Shown here: positions 1 through 9,030 of the stretch, in pieces | How the letters are laid out: every line of letters starts with the position of its first letter | Numbering within the stretch: position 1 is the stretch's first letter | Assembly: GCF_001975825.1 (NCBI RefSeq) | Contig: NZ_MTKN01000067.1 | Coordinates: 1-46,132, forward strand | Length of the DNA: 46,132 nt | Source of the DNA: [Flexibacter] sp. ATCC 35208 | GTDB taxonomy: Bacteria; Bacteroidota; Bacteroidia; Chitinophagales; Chitinophagaceae | Direction of reading: 5' to 3' | Position numbers and translations under genes: made by a program | The notes under the pieces: model-generated | Seen by the model: only the letters and a program-made list of their open reading frames with translations | Told to the model about the DNA's origin: nothing | The model's database searches: none

Positions 1-205
1 CACAAAAAACTCTAAAAAAAAAAACACAAAAAGAGCAAAAAAAAAAAAAAAACCAAAAAAAAAATGGTTTTTTTCTCTTTTAAACCCTTTTTTGTTTTTT
101 TTGAAAAAAAAAAAAAAAAAAACAAAAAAAAAAAATTGGGGGTAAACAAAAAACTCTTTTTTTTTTTGGGGCCCCCCCCCCGGGGGGGGGTGTTTTTGCG
201 GGCGC
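1..205. other. Homopolymer-rich, probably artefactual contig end
   Basis: Almost entirely runs of A, then T, then G and C (for example a C run followed by a G run near 171-190). No codon structure is credible and the composition is unlike the rest of the window. Normal sequence begins around 210, after a short direct repeat of gataaactgct near 219-241. I read this as low-quality sequence at a contig end, not biology. Long ORFs called here should be ignored. Confidence 0.8.
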
Positions 206-281
206 CCCTCCCCCCGCCGATAAACTGCTGATAAACTGCTGATAAAAGCGGCTACGCCAGCCGGATAAGCTGCCAATAAGA

Positions 282-1334
282 TTATCTGATATCTTTCCGG
301 CTATACTCGTTGTTGCCAAAATTCACGATATAGTCGGATGGGAATAAGGTACTCTTTTGGTAGTAATCAGTTGTAATAATCTGGGCACCTGACTCACAGG
401 CGGCTTTGTATCTTGTATAATCATTTGTTCTTGCCTCTTTTGTATCGGCATCTGCTCTTGTGCGAACGATATATCCTTTAGCGACCATCTGTTTAATTAA
501 TTCCTGGTCTTTGATTACATCATTGATGATCATAATCGCCGCTTCCGGTTTTCCGGCAGGTGCGTTTACAAATAGCACCCGTCCTTTCAGTGAAGGATGT
601 CCCTGCATATAATCGGACATTTTGGGATCCTTCTCATCGAGGATAAAAATAAACTTCCCTTTTGCCTGTCCTACAGTAGGCCAATGTCCTTTCAGGACAG
701 CAGCTTCCAGTGTTTTATCCTTGCCATGGATATCATCAGGTGTGATCAGCTTATCTTTTCCTAAATAATCGATAATTTCTTTATCGAGGCGCTCATATAC
801 TGCGGGGGTAAACGGCTCTGGTTTGGTGAATTCCGGACGTTTGGAGATCTCATCTTTCGCATTCATAGTAATAAATACAGGAGAATGATCCGGATGCGCA
901 TTGGACCAGTTCTTCAATTGTTCCAGCGCTATTTTAAAGGTTGGACAATTGCTGTTCACATCCACATCCTGCATATGAAACACTTTGAAACCTGGCTCCT
1001 TCATCACATCAGTGTTATATACAGGTTTCAAACCTAATTGTTCCAATACAAAGGGATGCAGGTATTTTCCACCAGCGCTATCCGCGTATACGTCCAGCTC
1101 AAGGCCTCTCAGACCGAGGTCCAGCTGCTGTTCCAGTGAAATGTGGGTATATTCCAGTCCTTTGGCACCCTCGCCGGCATGCTGGCGGATGACTTCCATT
1201 ACTTTTGGATCGATAGCGATCTTATAACTGTTGTGGGATCCGATACTTTGGACTTTGTTCAGCGGTAAATTATCCTCCCCGGGAAATACGAATGCTGTAA
1301 GGCCCAGCATTAAGGCAATCATGGCTACTTTCAT
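282..1334 (-). CDS. Secreted phosphatidylinositol-specific phospholipase C-like phosphodiesterase (PI-PLC-C1 type)
   Basis: 350 aa with an N-terminal signal peptide (residues 1-19). It has the TIM-barrel phosphodiesterase layout of Ca2+-dependent PI-PLC-like proteins: IGSHNSYK (catalytic His near residue 34), GLRGLELDVY (metal-binding Glu79/Asp81), FHMQDVD (second His near 120), FITMNAKDE, and late IIMINDVI and RTRADADT segments. The PI-PLC-C1 family is known as a Ca2+-dependent phosphoinositide phospholipase family, but the real bacterial substrate is not shown by the sequence. The length is right for a complete protein. It probably acts in the periplasm or outside the cell. It stands alone, reading away from the neighbouring isomerase gene with a ~130-bp gap. 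Family confident; substrate inferred. Confidence 0.8.
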   Translation of the reverse strand: MKVAMIALMLGLTAFVFPGEDNLPLNKVQSIGSHNSYKIAIDPKVMEVIRQHAGEGAKGLEYTHISLEQQLDLGLRGLELDVYADSAGGKYLHPFVLEQLGLKPVYNTDVMKEPGFKVFHMQDVDVNSNCPTFKIALEQLKNWSNAHPDHSPVFITMNAKDEISKRPEFTKPEPFTPAVYERLDKEIIDYLGKDKLITPDDIHGKDKTLEAAVLKGHWPTVGQAKGKFIFILDEKDPKMSDYMQGHPSLKGRVLFVNAPAGKPEAAIMIINDVIKDQELIKQMVAKGYIVRTRADADTKEARTNDYTRYKAACESGAQIITTDYYQKSTLFPSDYIVNFGNNEYSRKDIR

Positions 1335-1465
1335 CTGTCAGGTTAATTGATTATTCTACAGACAAAGGTTTAAATTATTTTTGAGGGAGTATATTAAGAA
1401 ACTATTATCAGATAACACCTTTGTGTTATTAAAGGGAAGGCCGGGCCTCCCCTTTAATCATATTA

Positions 1466-2440
1466 TTATCGTACTAAAAGGTTGGACTTTACATAGTCGT
1501 AGCTCTTTTTAATACTTACAAAAGGATCGATAGTGATCTGATCCTGTTCTACAAATGCATATTTTACCCCTGCTTCACTGGCATTGGCAAAGATCTTTTT
1601 GAAATCTACCGTGCCCGTTCCAACTTCTGCAAATTTGATTTCACTCATCAGGTCTTTCAACCCCTTCCCGTCTTCACCAGGACCGGTTATTTTGCCCGCG
1701 GCTGACTTGTCGATATCTTTTACATGCCACATGGCGAAACGGCCCGGATGCGCCTTAAAAAGGGCTACTGGGTCTATGCCGGATTTCTCAGCCCAGAAGA
1801 TGTCCAGTTCCAGTACCACCAGTGCCGGATCGGTTTCTTTGAGCAGGATATCGTAACCTGTTCCTTTTACGTCGGGGAGTTGTTTGAATTCCCAGAAGTG
1901 GTTATGGTAGCCGACTTTGAGACCGGATTTTTTAGCCAGTTCACCTGCTTTGTTCAGCTGGGAAGCCATGAACTGAAAATCTGCTCCTGTCAGGCTGGCG
2001 ATCAGGTTCATGGGCGGTACGGGTACTACCAGGTACTGCTGACCAAGGGTAGCGGCGATTTCTAGCTGGGCCTTCAGGGCGTCGTCGTTGCCATTGCCCC
2101 TGGTGAGGTAATCATTCAACTGGTAGTGTCCGCTGTGAGTAGTGAGTTTGTTCTCTGTGAGCAACGCTTTCAGCGCTTTAGGATCCAGCCCCCAGAACTT
2201 TGCCGGTTCTTTTGGCCCACCATAGCCATAATAGGTTTCCACATGGTTGTAGCCGGTTTTAGCCACTTGCCGGATAGTATATTTTACGTCTTTGGTCAGC
2301 TGATCACGCAGCGTGTACAACTGAATACCGATCTTAGTTACAGTATTTGCACGACTTCTGCTGAAGATATCCGACGGGTTCAACATAAGTCCGGCGGCGA
2401 TCAGGCCGGCTTGTTGCATAAAAATTCTCCGAGAGCTCAT
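1466..2440 (-). CDS. Exported sugar phosphate isomerase/epimerase (xylose isomerase-like TIM barrel)
   Basis: 324 aa. The N-terminus has an RR-containing signal (MSSRRIFMQQAGLIAAGLML), Tat-like, so the protein is probably periplasmic. The body matches the AP-endonuclease-2/xylose-isomerase-like barrel: GIQLYTLRDQL near residue 37, GYNHVETYYGYGG, HSGHYQLNDY, GYHNHFWEF, VLELDIFWAEKSG, WHVKDID and FVEQDQ, which supply the His, Glu and Asp metal ligands of the family. Members of this secreted group in Bacteroidota usually sit near carbohydrate-use genes. The substrate cannot be read from sequence. The gene has ~500 bp of upstream non-coding DNA, so it is probably transcribed on its own. Confidence 0.82.
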   Translation of the reverse strand: MSSRRIFMQQAGLIAAGLMLNPSDIFSRSRANTVTKIGIQLYTLRDQLTKDVKYTIRQVAKTGYNHVETYYGYGGPKEPAKFWGLDPKALKALLTENKLTTHSGHYQLNDYLTRGNGNDDALKAQLEIAATLGQQYLVVPVPPMNLIASLTGADFQFMASQLNKAGELAKKSGLKVGYHNHFWEFKQLPDVKGTGYDILLKETDPALVVLELDIFWAEKSGIDPVALFKAHPGRFAMWHVKDIDKSAAGKITGPGEDGKGLKDLMSEIKFAEVGTGTVDFKKIFANASEAGVKYAFVEQDQITIDPFVSIKKSYDYVKSNLLVR

Positions 2441-2969
2441 GATGATGTTTTAGTTTTTTAACGTGGCATAAGAATAGTATCCATGGTAGTGCTTATTTCT
2501 GAAGCACTGAAAAATGAATGTACAAAAAATTGGCCAAAAGGAGAAATGGTAAAGGGGCTTTTGCAGTCCGAGGCCAGACAGAAAAGCCCCCTTGTTCGTA
2601 CGTAGGATAGGGATATAGGATAGGTAATATTCATTTTAAGCAACTTAAGCTGCTCAATCACTTATTGTCCACTGTTTAAAATAAAATTGTTGATTGGAAA
2701 AAAGAAAGCCCACCTCTTGCGTGGTTTGTTCACTTCTCTTAGTACCTTATGAATTGATGATTTTGTAAATGAAAGGATTGCCCCTGGTTATAGCTGTTAA
2801 AAAATTTGCATTCACAAACTGTACCGAATCACATGAAACAAAATTATATATCTTCATATAGCAAATTGTTAGTAAGAGTTGTAATCTCTTGTAGAATTTT
2901 TACTACAAAAAAAGGCCTCCGGGTTTTGATCTTTACGCGTTACCCCGTATATTTACCTAATATCTCTAT
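2441..2969. other. Intergenic region with no gene recognised
   Basis: 529 bp between the leftward isomerase gene and the rightward response regulator. It should hold the promoters of both. An ORF of 67 codons on the minus strand (2458-2661) has no family character and ends against the isomerase leader, so I leave it out. I see no tRNA, strong hairpin or repeat. A tatattta stretch near 2948 resembles a weak Bacteroidota -7 box for the regulator but is not a clean match. Confidence 0.6.
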
Positions 2970-3596
2970 ATGCCTAACATTTTAGTAGTAGACGATCAGG
3001 AGGTTGTACGTTATGGAACAACCCTCATTTTGCAAAAATCCATAGAAGATGTTCATGTAAGTGAAGCGGGGAGTTTTGAAGATACGTTGAAAATCTTGTC
3101 CTCAAAACCTTTTGACCTTGTTATTCTGGACATCGACATGCCTGGTGGTAATAATCACCAGATGCTGGATGTTATCCGCTTAAGGCATCCTGATATTAAG
3201 ATCCTCATCTTTAGCAGTTATGACGAACAGATTTTCGGCTGGCGCTACCTCGAAGCTGGTGCGGATGGTTTCCTCTCCAAAAAAATGGGCATAGAAGAAA
3301 TCAAAAATGCCACAAAGAGCCTGCTCAGAGATGAGAAATACCTAAGCCCCGCACTGAAGCAGACCCTGCTTAATAATATCACCAGGAAGAAAAATAACAT
3401 CAATCCGCTGGACCGCCTCTCTAACCGGGAAAGCAATATTATGCAACTGCTCATCAAAGGGTTAAGTGTAGCAGATATTGCGGATAAACTGAGTCTGCAG
3501 GTATCTACAGTCAGTACCTATAAAAAGCGGATCTGTGAGAAGCTACAGGTGTCGAATATCGTGGAAATGATAGAGAAAGTACAATTGTATTCTTAA
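2970..3596 (+). CDS. LuxR/NarL-family response regulator
   Basis: 208 aa. Residues 1-120 form a receiver domain: acidic pair Asp8/Asp9 in LVVDDQ, phospho-acceptor Asp54 in VILDIDMPG, Ser82/83, and conserved Lys104 in GFLSKK. Residues ~146-208 form a LuxR-type helix-turn-helix (LSNRESNIMQLLIKG, then VADIADKLSLQVSTVSTYKKR). It is therefore a complete DNA-binding regulator of the NarL/FixJ/BvgA kind. No histidine kinase lies nearby, so it is an orphan and its cognate kinase is elsewhere. It converges on the rhamnogalacturonan operon, but nothing shows that it regulates that operon. Confidence 0.9.
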   Translation: MPNILVVDDQEVVRYGTTLILQKSIEDVHVSEAGSFEDTLKILSSKPFDLVILDIDMPGGNNHQMLDVIRLRHPDIKILIFSSYDEQIFGWRYLEAGADGFLSKKMGIEEIKNATKSLLRDEKYLSPALKQTLLNNITRKKNNINPLDRLSNRESNIMQLLIKGLSVADIADKLSLQVSTVSTYKKRICEKLQVSNIVEMIEKVQLYS

Positions 3597-3607
3597 TATA
3601 AAAGTTA

Positions 3608-3635
3608 GCCCCGCCGGAAAATTTCCCGGCAGGGC
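3608..3635. terminator. Imperfect GC-rich hairpin between convergent genes
   Basis: Arms gccccgccgg (3608-3617) and ccggcagggc (3626-3635) pair with one mismatch across an 8-nt loop. It lies between the convergent ends of the response regulator and the CE12 esterase. There is no good U tract, so terminator function is inferred from position and is weak. Confidence 0.4.
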
Positions 3636-3680
3636 AGGAAGATTATTTTAGAAAAAGGCAGGAGGATTACTTTAGGAATT
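3633..3680. repeat. 24-bp direct duplication of the CE12 gene 3' end
   Basis: Two adjacent 24-bp units starting at 3633 and 3657 (ggcaggaagattattttag and ggcaggaggattactttag). The right-hand unit contains the stop codon of the esterase gene; the left-hand unit is a slightly diverged copy. This is the smallest example of the gene-end duplications seen throughout the window. Confidence 0.65.
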
Positions 3681-4437
3681 TGTTCAGGCTCAACTTTTTT
3701 ACTCCTTTTATTCCGGCTACCACTTCTGCTGCATTCAGCTTTGCTCCCGCTTCAATGGTATGCGTATGATCTTTGGTCCCAAAATAGGTACCCGCTACTT
3801 TTGTCTCACCTTCCTTGTCATATACATCTGCAATCAAAGTATTCAAATCAATAAAAGTCACCCCTTCTTTCTCTGCCACCTGCTTTGCCCATAAGCCATA
3901 ATCATCATTATTGCGCGCTACTTTTCCATCCTTCCATACATTGCGTGGGATGGGTGAGCATACTACAGGAATAACACCCTTTGCCTTCGCTTCTTTGATC
4001 ATCTGCGTCAGGTACCACCCATAGCTATGCACCACTTCCTGTTGCTGTGTGATAGGATTATAGATCTCCTTTTGTTCATCACCAATACCTTTGATCGTTC
4101 CCCTGGCACGGGCTGTATCGTCCAAAGGCGCACCATCGTTATGACCAAATTGCATGATGACATAATCACCGGGTTGTACTTTTGCCAATACAGAATCCCA
4201 AAGACCTTTAGTTCTGTAAGTACGGCTACTGGTACCTCCCAGGGCTCGATTGACCACCATAATTTTTGTGGTATCAAAATAGTCGCCGATAAAATGCCCC
4301 CATCCCCACAGCTCTCCGTCTCCCTTGTCTTTCCCGTTTTTAACGGTACTATCTCCTATCAGGTACAAGGTGGGCTTTTGCGGCGCGGCGCTCATTAAAA
4401 AAACAGCGGTGATAACAGTTAACAACAGTTTGTACAT
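3667..4437 (-). CDS. Rhamnogalacturonan acetylesterase (SGNH/GDSL hydrolase, CE12-like)
   Basis: 256 aa with a signal peptide (1-18). SGNH blocks are all present: block I LIGDSTV with nucleophile Ser30, block II Gly in RALGGTSSRTY (~68), block III FGHND with Asn100, and block V KDHTHT with the Asp223/His226 dyad (DxxH). This is the arrangement of CE12 rhamnogalacturonan acetylesterases (RhgT/YesT type), which remove acetyl groups from galacturonate in the RG-I backbone so that lyases can act. It is the last gene of the leftward RG operon. Its start abuts the end of the DUF6250 gene by one base, which suggests translational coupling. Confidence 0.88.
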   Translation of the reverse strand: MYKLLLTVITAVFLMSAAPQKPTLYLIGDSTVKNGKDKGDGELWGWGHFIGDYFDTTKIMVVNRALGGTSSRTYRTKGLWDSVLAKVQPGDYVIMQFGHNDGAPLDDTARARGTIKGIGDEQKEIYNPITQQQEVVHSYGWYLTQMIKEAKAKGVIPVVCSPIPRNVWKDGKVARNNDDYGLWAKQVAEKEGVTFIDLNTLIADVYDKEGETKVAGTYFGTKDHTHTIEAGAKLNAAEVVAGIKGVKKLSLNKFLK

Positions 4438-5069
4438 TATTGATAAATTTTAAAATCACTAATTACTTGTCTGGACCAGGTAGACCTGAACCCGAAATAA
4501 CCTTTATGTAATGGCTGAGGATCAGCGTATTCAAAATATTTGACCCCATCTACGGACACACTGGTCGTACCGTCTTTTACAACGATCCTGATTGTATAAG
4601 TATGATTGGGTTTCAGCAAATGTGCGCTGTCTGCATATTCCTGTATCAATCTTCTTTCGCCGGTGCCTTCATATTTCCTAAACCGGGTAGTACTGTTGGT
4701 ATTGCCGCCCATGCCTACATAATACAATTGCAGGGAGTCGTATTCTTCCAGTATACCATGGCGTTGAAAACCGGGATGCTGTGCCATCCAGAACATGTTC
4801 AGATCAGAGAGGCGATCATTCGGACCACTGTCTACTACAACGGTTCTTTTGTATTCAATGGTGAAGTTGCCACTCAGTTCTTTATTCAGCCATACGGTGA
4901 CCCCGCCTTTGGTATCCAATACCAGTTTACCCTTTGCTGTATATACACGGGAGCCTGGTTTAGGGGCTATTTCCGCTTTCCACAAAGTAGTATCCAACGG
5001 GGATGTAAAGCGGATCTTTTGCCCCATGGCCATTTGAGAAAAGAGTAATAATATCAGTAGTTGTTTCAT
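4437..5069 (-). CDS. Secreted DUF6250-family protein (pectin-locus lectin/lyase-like fold)
   Basis: About 210 aa. I choose the ATG at 5069 because it starts directly with a signal peptide (MKQLLILLLFSQMAMGQ). Two upstream in-frame ATGs (5081, 5090) overlap the previous gene; the one at 5081 would give a start overlapping its stop. The rest is beta-rich: WLNKELSGNFTIEYKR, MFWMAQHPGF, YYVGMGGNTNSTTRFRKYEG, HTYTIRIVVKDG, VDGVKYFEYADPQP, GYFGFRSTWSRQ. This matches the DUF6250 type of concanavalin-like protein common in Bacteroidota pectin loci. The enzymatic role is not established by sequence. Position between RG lyase and RG acetylesterase supports a role on rhamnogalacturonan. Confidence 0.72.
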   Translation of the reverse strand: MKQLLILLLFSQMAMGQKIRFTSPLDTTLWKAEIAPKPGSRVYTAKGKLVLDTKGGVTVWLNKELSGNFTIEYKRTVVVDSGPNDRLSDLNMFWMAQHPGFQRHGILEEYDSLQLYYVGMGGNTNSTTRFRKYEGTGERRLIQEYADSAHLLKPNHTYTIRIVVKDGTTSVSVDGVKYFEYADPQPLHKGYFGFRSTWSRQVISDFKIYQ

Positions 5070-5073
5070 TGTA

Positions 5074-7764
5074 TTATTCATTGTAAGCATTACCTGCCAG
5101 GTCTAACATAGCCATTGCCGTTAATCCCCATTGCGCCACCGCATTTGTAGATACACCGGGGGCTTCTTCAATAGGGTGTAATACAGCGGGGCCATTCACG
5201 GCATCCAGTCTGGCAGACATCTTCTTAATACCGGCTTCTCCACCCAGGAATTCTTCCCATGCACGGACTGCCAGTTTTTTATCCTGTTTTACACGGGATG
5301 CAAATGCAGTGAGGCGTGCATGCCCTTGTCTGAGGTTTAGTTTGCCCAGCGATTTCCCTAATACAGCAGTTTGTTCTTCAGGGGTCGCATTGTATAAAGT
5401 ACAATATTGTAACCATGCTTTTTCAAATGCCGGCATAGGGATCAATGCCACCAGTTCCATACAGATCTCCGGCAACCCGAATACAGCACTCAGGTGAGAA
5501 ACGGAGATCTTATCAGCAGGTGCAGGCAGGAATTTGCCTGTAGCCAGTTCCATATCTGCAGACCCGGTAAAGAAACCATGTGGCTGAGCAGCGATGGTCT
5601 GCATACTGTTGAGTAATCTATCCTTTGCCAATGGCGTACCATGTCGTTCCCATTCGGTGAGCCAGGCTGCCGCCAGTGAGCCCCAGTCCGTACCAAATCC
5701 AACACCGGCATATTTACCATCCGGATCACCTACCGGCTGGCCTATTTTACGACCGGGAACAATCGTGCGGAGTGTAAAAGCAGCATCCACTTCTGCCTGC
5801 ATGAGGTCTCCTACCCTTTCATCAGCGGTGAGGTAGTAATAGAAACGACGGTTGGCAACGGTAGCAATACGTAACTGTTTTGCACTACATCCCCAGTGTT
5901 GTACATTATGACGGGAGCCTAAGGGGGCAAATCTGCCAATGTGATGTACGTCTACTTCGCCGGTATGCCGGGTCATAGCTTCTGCCATGCGGAAGGCGTC
6001 TTTACGGCCGGTATGCAGGTAGTAATACCAGAGCCAGAGGTCTGTAGACAGTTCTGAGTTATCCCAGGCAAAGCCGCCTACATCGTAGCGCCATACATGC
6101 CTGTCGCTATCATAGGTATGCATCACATCGCCATAGTTCCAGAAGCCGTACCAATGACGGTCTTCTACCTGCTGGCGATAATAGTCGAAATAAAAATCCA
6201 GTTGTTTCAGCATTTGCTCTTTGGTAGGAGAAGGTGAAACAGCCTGGTTCCAGTTACCTCCAAATACCCCGGCCAACTGCCATTGATTGGTAGCGCAGGC
6301 GATGGTATCCGGGTCCTGGATATAACCGGCTATCTGGCTTAAATAAGCATTGTCAGGTGTAGCGGACAATACCCATATCTGTGCTTCGCTGGTGCGGGCT
6401 ACCCCCATCGGTGTACCAAAACCGGGTTCATAATCTTCGTAAGTGATATCTAACCCTTCCCGTTGTTTTTCGAAAGTATCCTGTCCCATACCATCATGGT
6501 AAAAACGCAGGTCCATGGGATTTGCTTTGGGCGCCCATAACCACATGGTCACACTTGCCTCAGTAGTATGTGCGTTTCGAATATCTAACTGTGCCGGATG
6601 GCTTTGCCAGAAGTTGCGGATGCCGAATGCAAGACCGCCCGTAGGTGTACCTACATAGCCAGTGCCGGATGCACGACGGCCATAGGCAGATTGAATCCAG
6701 CCGTAACCTTCTTTGGTTCGTTTCTGAATTTCAAATGCATCGGGGGTGGGCTGAAATAAGGTATAATCGCCAAAGTCTGGTATGTATTTCAGATTGTCTT
6801 TGATAGCAGATACATCTTCTACTGTTTTCCCGGCTATTTGAGCCTTCCTGGTAGCCTCTCCGGGATCACGGCGCAAACCAGTCAGTCCTTTGACGGCCTC
6901 GGCAAATACGCCTTCTTTTTCACCTGTAAAGCGAATGTGCCTGTTGTAAGTTTCGCCTTCGAGCGGGACATTGAAACGAATTCCTAATCCACTGATGAAA
7001 TCATTCTGTTCATCGCCATCATAAATGATCGTGTGTAAGATGCGGATCGCTTCACTACCTTCATAAAAATACAGACGGACAATAAAAGGCAATAAATAGC
7101 GCTGCGTGGTATTTACATGATGCCCTGTGATTTTGATTACGGCTCTTACCGGACCGGATTGTTCTACAAGAGCCTCCTGAATATTGCTTTCATAATGATC
7201 ATGGATCGTTGCTGCTTCAGGAGCGTTTTGCACCTGTAATACTAATATTCCTTTTGTCGCCAGCACTTTCCCGTTTTTAGAAATAGTACTGATTAAAGGG
7301 GCTCCATTTTTTTGAATGGTACATTGTAATATACCATTGTCAACAACGAAATTATCGGAGGCTTCTTTCACTTTCACAGAACCGGAACCAGCAGCAGCAG
7401 CTTTTGCCACTCTTTTCAATACTAACTGTTCCGTCAATCCTTTATTCGCTCCTATTGCATGCCCTGTCCACTTCAATGACCCATCCGGCCAGTAAGCCAG
7501 TGGCCATGATTGCAGGTTCACACCCGCCCCCTTGCTTTCCAATACAAATCCATGTTCTTTTCTTACAGCGCCCTGTGGCCAGGGTACACCCCAGGTAGCC
7601 CCTATACTCAGCTGAGGCACTTTATCTCCCAGCCAGTGCAAGGTTATATTATCCTGCACACTGCCCGGCATCCACGATTGTAAGGACGCTGCTACGGGAA
7701 AACCTGCACTTATAATCATCGATTGCTTCATAAATTCCCTCCGGGAAAGATTACCTTTTTCCAT
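5074..7764 (-). CDS. Exo-rhamnogalacturonan lyase family protein (PcRGLX-like)
   Basis: 896 aa. The N-terminus is a Tat-like signal (NLSRREFMKQSMIISAG). Three regions follow the family plan: an N-terminal beta-sandwich (about 40-130, with HWLGDKVPQLSIGATWGVPW), a second beta domain (about 150-420), and a large alpha/alpha-barrel-like C-terminal half rich in Trp and Tyr (WYGFWNYGDVMHTYD, WRYDVGGFAWDNSELSTD, RHTGEVDVHHIGRFAP). This is the YetA/PcRGLX type, whose characterised fungal member (PL26) is an exo-acting lyase on RG-I. Role: trimming RG-I chains in the periplasm. The start overlaps the end of the PL11 remnant by 14 bp, and its end overlaps possible starts of the DUF6250 gene, so one leftward operon is likely. 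Confidence 0.82.
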   Translation of the reverse strand: MEKGNLSRREFMKQSMIISAGFPVAASLQSWMPGSVQDNITLHWLGDKVPQLSIGATWGVPWPQGAVRKEHGFVLESKGAGVNLQSWPLAYWPDGSLKWTGHAIGANKGLTEQLVLKRVAKAAAAGSGSVKVKEASDNFVVDNGILQCTIQKNGAPLISTISKNGKVLATKGILVLQVQNAPEAATIHDHYESNIQEALVEQSGPVRAVIKITGHHVNTTQRYLLPFIVRLYFYEGSEAIRILHTIIYDGDEQNDFISGLGIRFNVPLEGETYNRHIRFTGEKEGVFAEAVKGLTGLRRDPGEATRKAQIAGKTVEDVSAIKDNLKYIPDFGDYTLFQPTPDAFEIQKRTKEGYGWIQSAYGRRASGTGYVGTPTGGLAFGIRNFWQSHPAQLDIRNAHTTEASVTMWLWAPKANPMDLRFYHDGMGQDTFEKQREGLDITYEDYEPGFGTPMGVARTSEAQIWVLSATPDNAYLSQIAGYIQDPDTIACATNQWQLAGVFGGNWNQAVSPSPTKEQMLKQLDFYFDYYRQQVEDRHWYGFWNYGDVMHTYDSDRHVWRYDVGGFAWDNSELSTDLWLWYYYLHTGRKDAFRMAEAMTRHTGEVDVHHIGRFAPLGSRHNVQHWGCSAKQLRIATVANRRFYYYLTADERVGDLMQAEVDAAFTLRTIVPGRKIGQPVGDPDGKYAGVGFGTDWGSLAAAWLTEWERHGTPLAKDRLLNSMQTIAAQPHGFFTGSADMELATGKFLPAPADKISVSHLSAVFGLPEICMELVALIPMPAFEKAWLQYCTLYNATPEEQTAVLGKSLGKLNLRQGHARLTAFASRVKQDKKLAVRAWEEFLGGEAGIKKMSARLDAVNGPAVLHPIEEAPGVSTNAVAQWGLTAMAMLDLAGNAYNE

Positions 7765-8173
7765 TTATTATAATATTCGGTCTGACGATGTAAGCATACT
7801 TTCCAGCAGGGCGCTGTAAAGGTATATTGAGATACTGCTGCACAGGCATATGTGCTTTTAACAAAAATTTATCGTTTCCCGGATACTCACGACCATTGAT
7901 CACAGGCACAACGGTACATTTACTATCTGTAGCAGTATCTGCCAAAGGCGCTGTAAGGCAGGTCGCCTTGTGTAAAGGCTGTCTGTTCAGTAACTGATGA
8001 TCACGATAAATGTTGAAGGCCAACGGTTCGGGGTCTGTCGCTAACAGGCACCAGCTGAGGAATACGCTATCCCGCTGATGACATACTACCACTATTCCCC
8101 TGTCCAGGTACTCCATGTTTCTTTGCTCAAAAACCGTGGAACATAGGCATAACAATACAACTAACTTATACAT
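7751..8173 (-). pseudogene. Truncated PL11 rhamnogalacturonan lyase (N-terminal domain only)
   Basis: 140 aa. After a signal peptide it carries the start of a PL11 lyase: NMEYLDRGIVVVCHQRD, VFLSWCLLATDPEPLAFNIY, and then YLNIPLQRPAG. In complete PL11 enzymes (about 600 aa) this small beta domain leads straight into the eight-bladed propeller that holds the active site. Here the match stops right after RPAG. About 15 unrelated residues follow and the stop codon lies inside the start of the next gene. The catalytic propeller is therefore absent. It looks like an internal deletion that joined the PL11 5' part to the downstream lyase. The first gene of the RG operon may now serve only as a leader ORF. 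Non-catalytic binding is possible but unsupported. Confidence 0.75.
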
Positions 8174-8472
8174 CTAAGTAAAAATTACCGGAGGTGGTGG
8201 TGGTAAATCGGGCATAAATGTATAAAAAATGTATCACTGACACTATACCATCAACCATTTCAAATTACCATTTGTCGATACTTTTTAAAAATTTATCGTA
8301 TTCAGGAAGGATTTATACAGGATTTTACTAATTTACAGAACCATATCCAATTTGCTAAAGGATATTGATTGCGAACTATCATCTATCTGCCCCAATATCT
8401 ACGATCCACCCACCATGTAACCTTTTATTCCATTATCTGCGGCTTATTGTCAACCTGTAAACTCAATATGCG
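8174..8472. other. Divergent promoter region, no gene
   Basis: About 300 bp between the leftward RG operon and the rightward APS kinase. It must contain both promoters. I see AT-rich sequence and no strong hairpin or repeat, and no clear TAnnTTTG box on either strand. Confidence 0.5.
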
Positions 8473-9030
8473 ATGATCATTCAACTATGCGGACTTTCCG
8501 GCGCAGGAAAAACCACTATTGCCACTAGTGTAAAAAGAAAGGCGATGGCCTATGGCACGCCGATCGAAATTATTGACGGAGACAACTACCGGGAATTCTT
8601 ATGCAAAGACCTGGGATTTTCCAAAGCAGACCGTTGCGAAAATATACGCAGACTGGGGTTTGTGGCCAGCCGCCTCTCCGGGCATGGTATCATATGCATT
8701 ATCAGTGCGATCAATCCCTACCACGCCATGCGCGAAGAGCTGACTAATGCTTACGATCAGGTGAAAACAGTATTCGTAGATTGTCCTGTTGAAGAACTTG
8801 TACAGCGGGATACCAAAGGTCTCTACAAAAGAGCGATGTTGCCGGATAACCATCCTGACAAACTGCGCAACCTGACCGGGGTGAACGATCCTTTCGAAGT
8901 ACCGTTATTGCCAGACCTGCACTTAAAAACCAATGAAAAAACAATAACCGCCTGCACCAGTGAGTTGTTCAATTTCATACAGACATCTATTCAAACACAA
9001 ACCAGGCTTTACCAGGCAGTAACTGCATAA
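8473..9030 (+). CDS. cysC: Adenylyl-sulfate (APS) kinase
   Basis: 185 aa. The P-loop GLSGAGKTT lies at residues 7-15, followed by the APS-kinase signatures IDGDNYREFLCKDLGFSKADR, ENIRRLGFVASRL, IISAINPYHAMRE, VDCPVEELVQRDTKGLYKRA and LTGVNDPFEVP. It phosphorylates APS to PAPS in the cytosol. It is the short stand-alone form without a sulfurylase (CysN) fusion, and no cysD/cysN lies nearby. The next gene is a sulfotransferase, the usual consumer of PAPS, so the pair probably supplies and uses activated sulfate for a sulfated product. The last ~75 bp lie inside a 166-bp tandem duplication. Confidence 0.92.
   Translation: MIIQLCGLSGAGKTTIATSVKRKAMAYGTPIEIIDGDNYREFLCKDLGFSKADRCENIRRLGFVASRLSGHGIICIISAINPYHAMREELTNAYDQVKTVFVDCPVEELVQRDTKGLYKRAMLPDNHPDKLRNLTGVNDPFEVPLLPDLHLKTNEKTITACTSELFNFIQTSIQTQTRLYQAVTA

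Noticed and set aside
2458..2661. 67-codon minus-strand ORF
   Set aside because: No signal, domain or typical composition; lies in the isomerase leader.
7751..8173. Complete small carbohydrate-binding protein instead of a PL11 fragment
   Set aside because: Similarity follows the PL11 N-terminus and breaks abruptly at the catalytic domain boundary, with the tail overlapping the next gene; deletion is simpler. Not excluded entirely.
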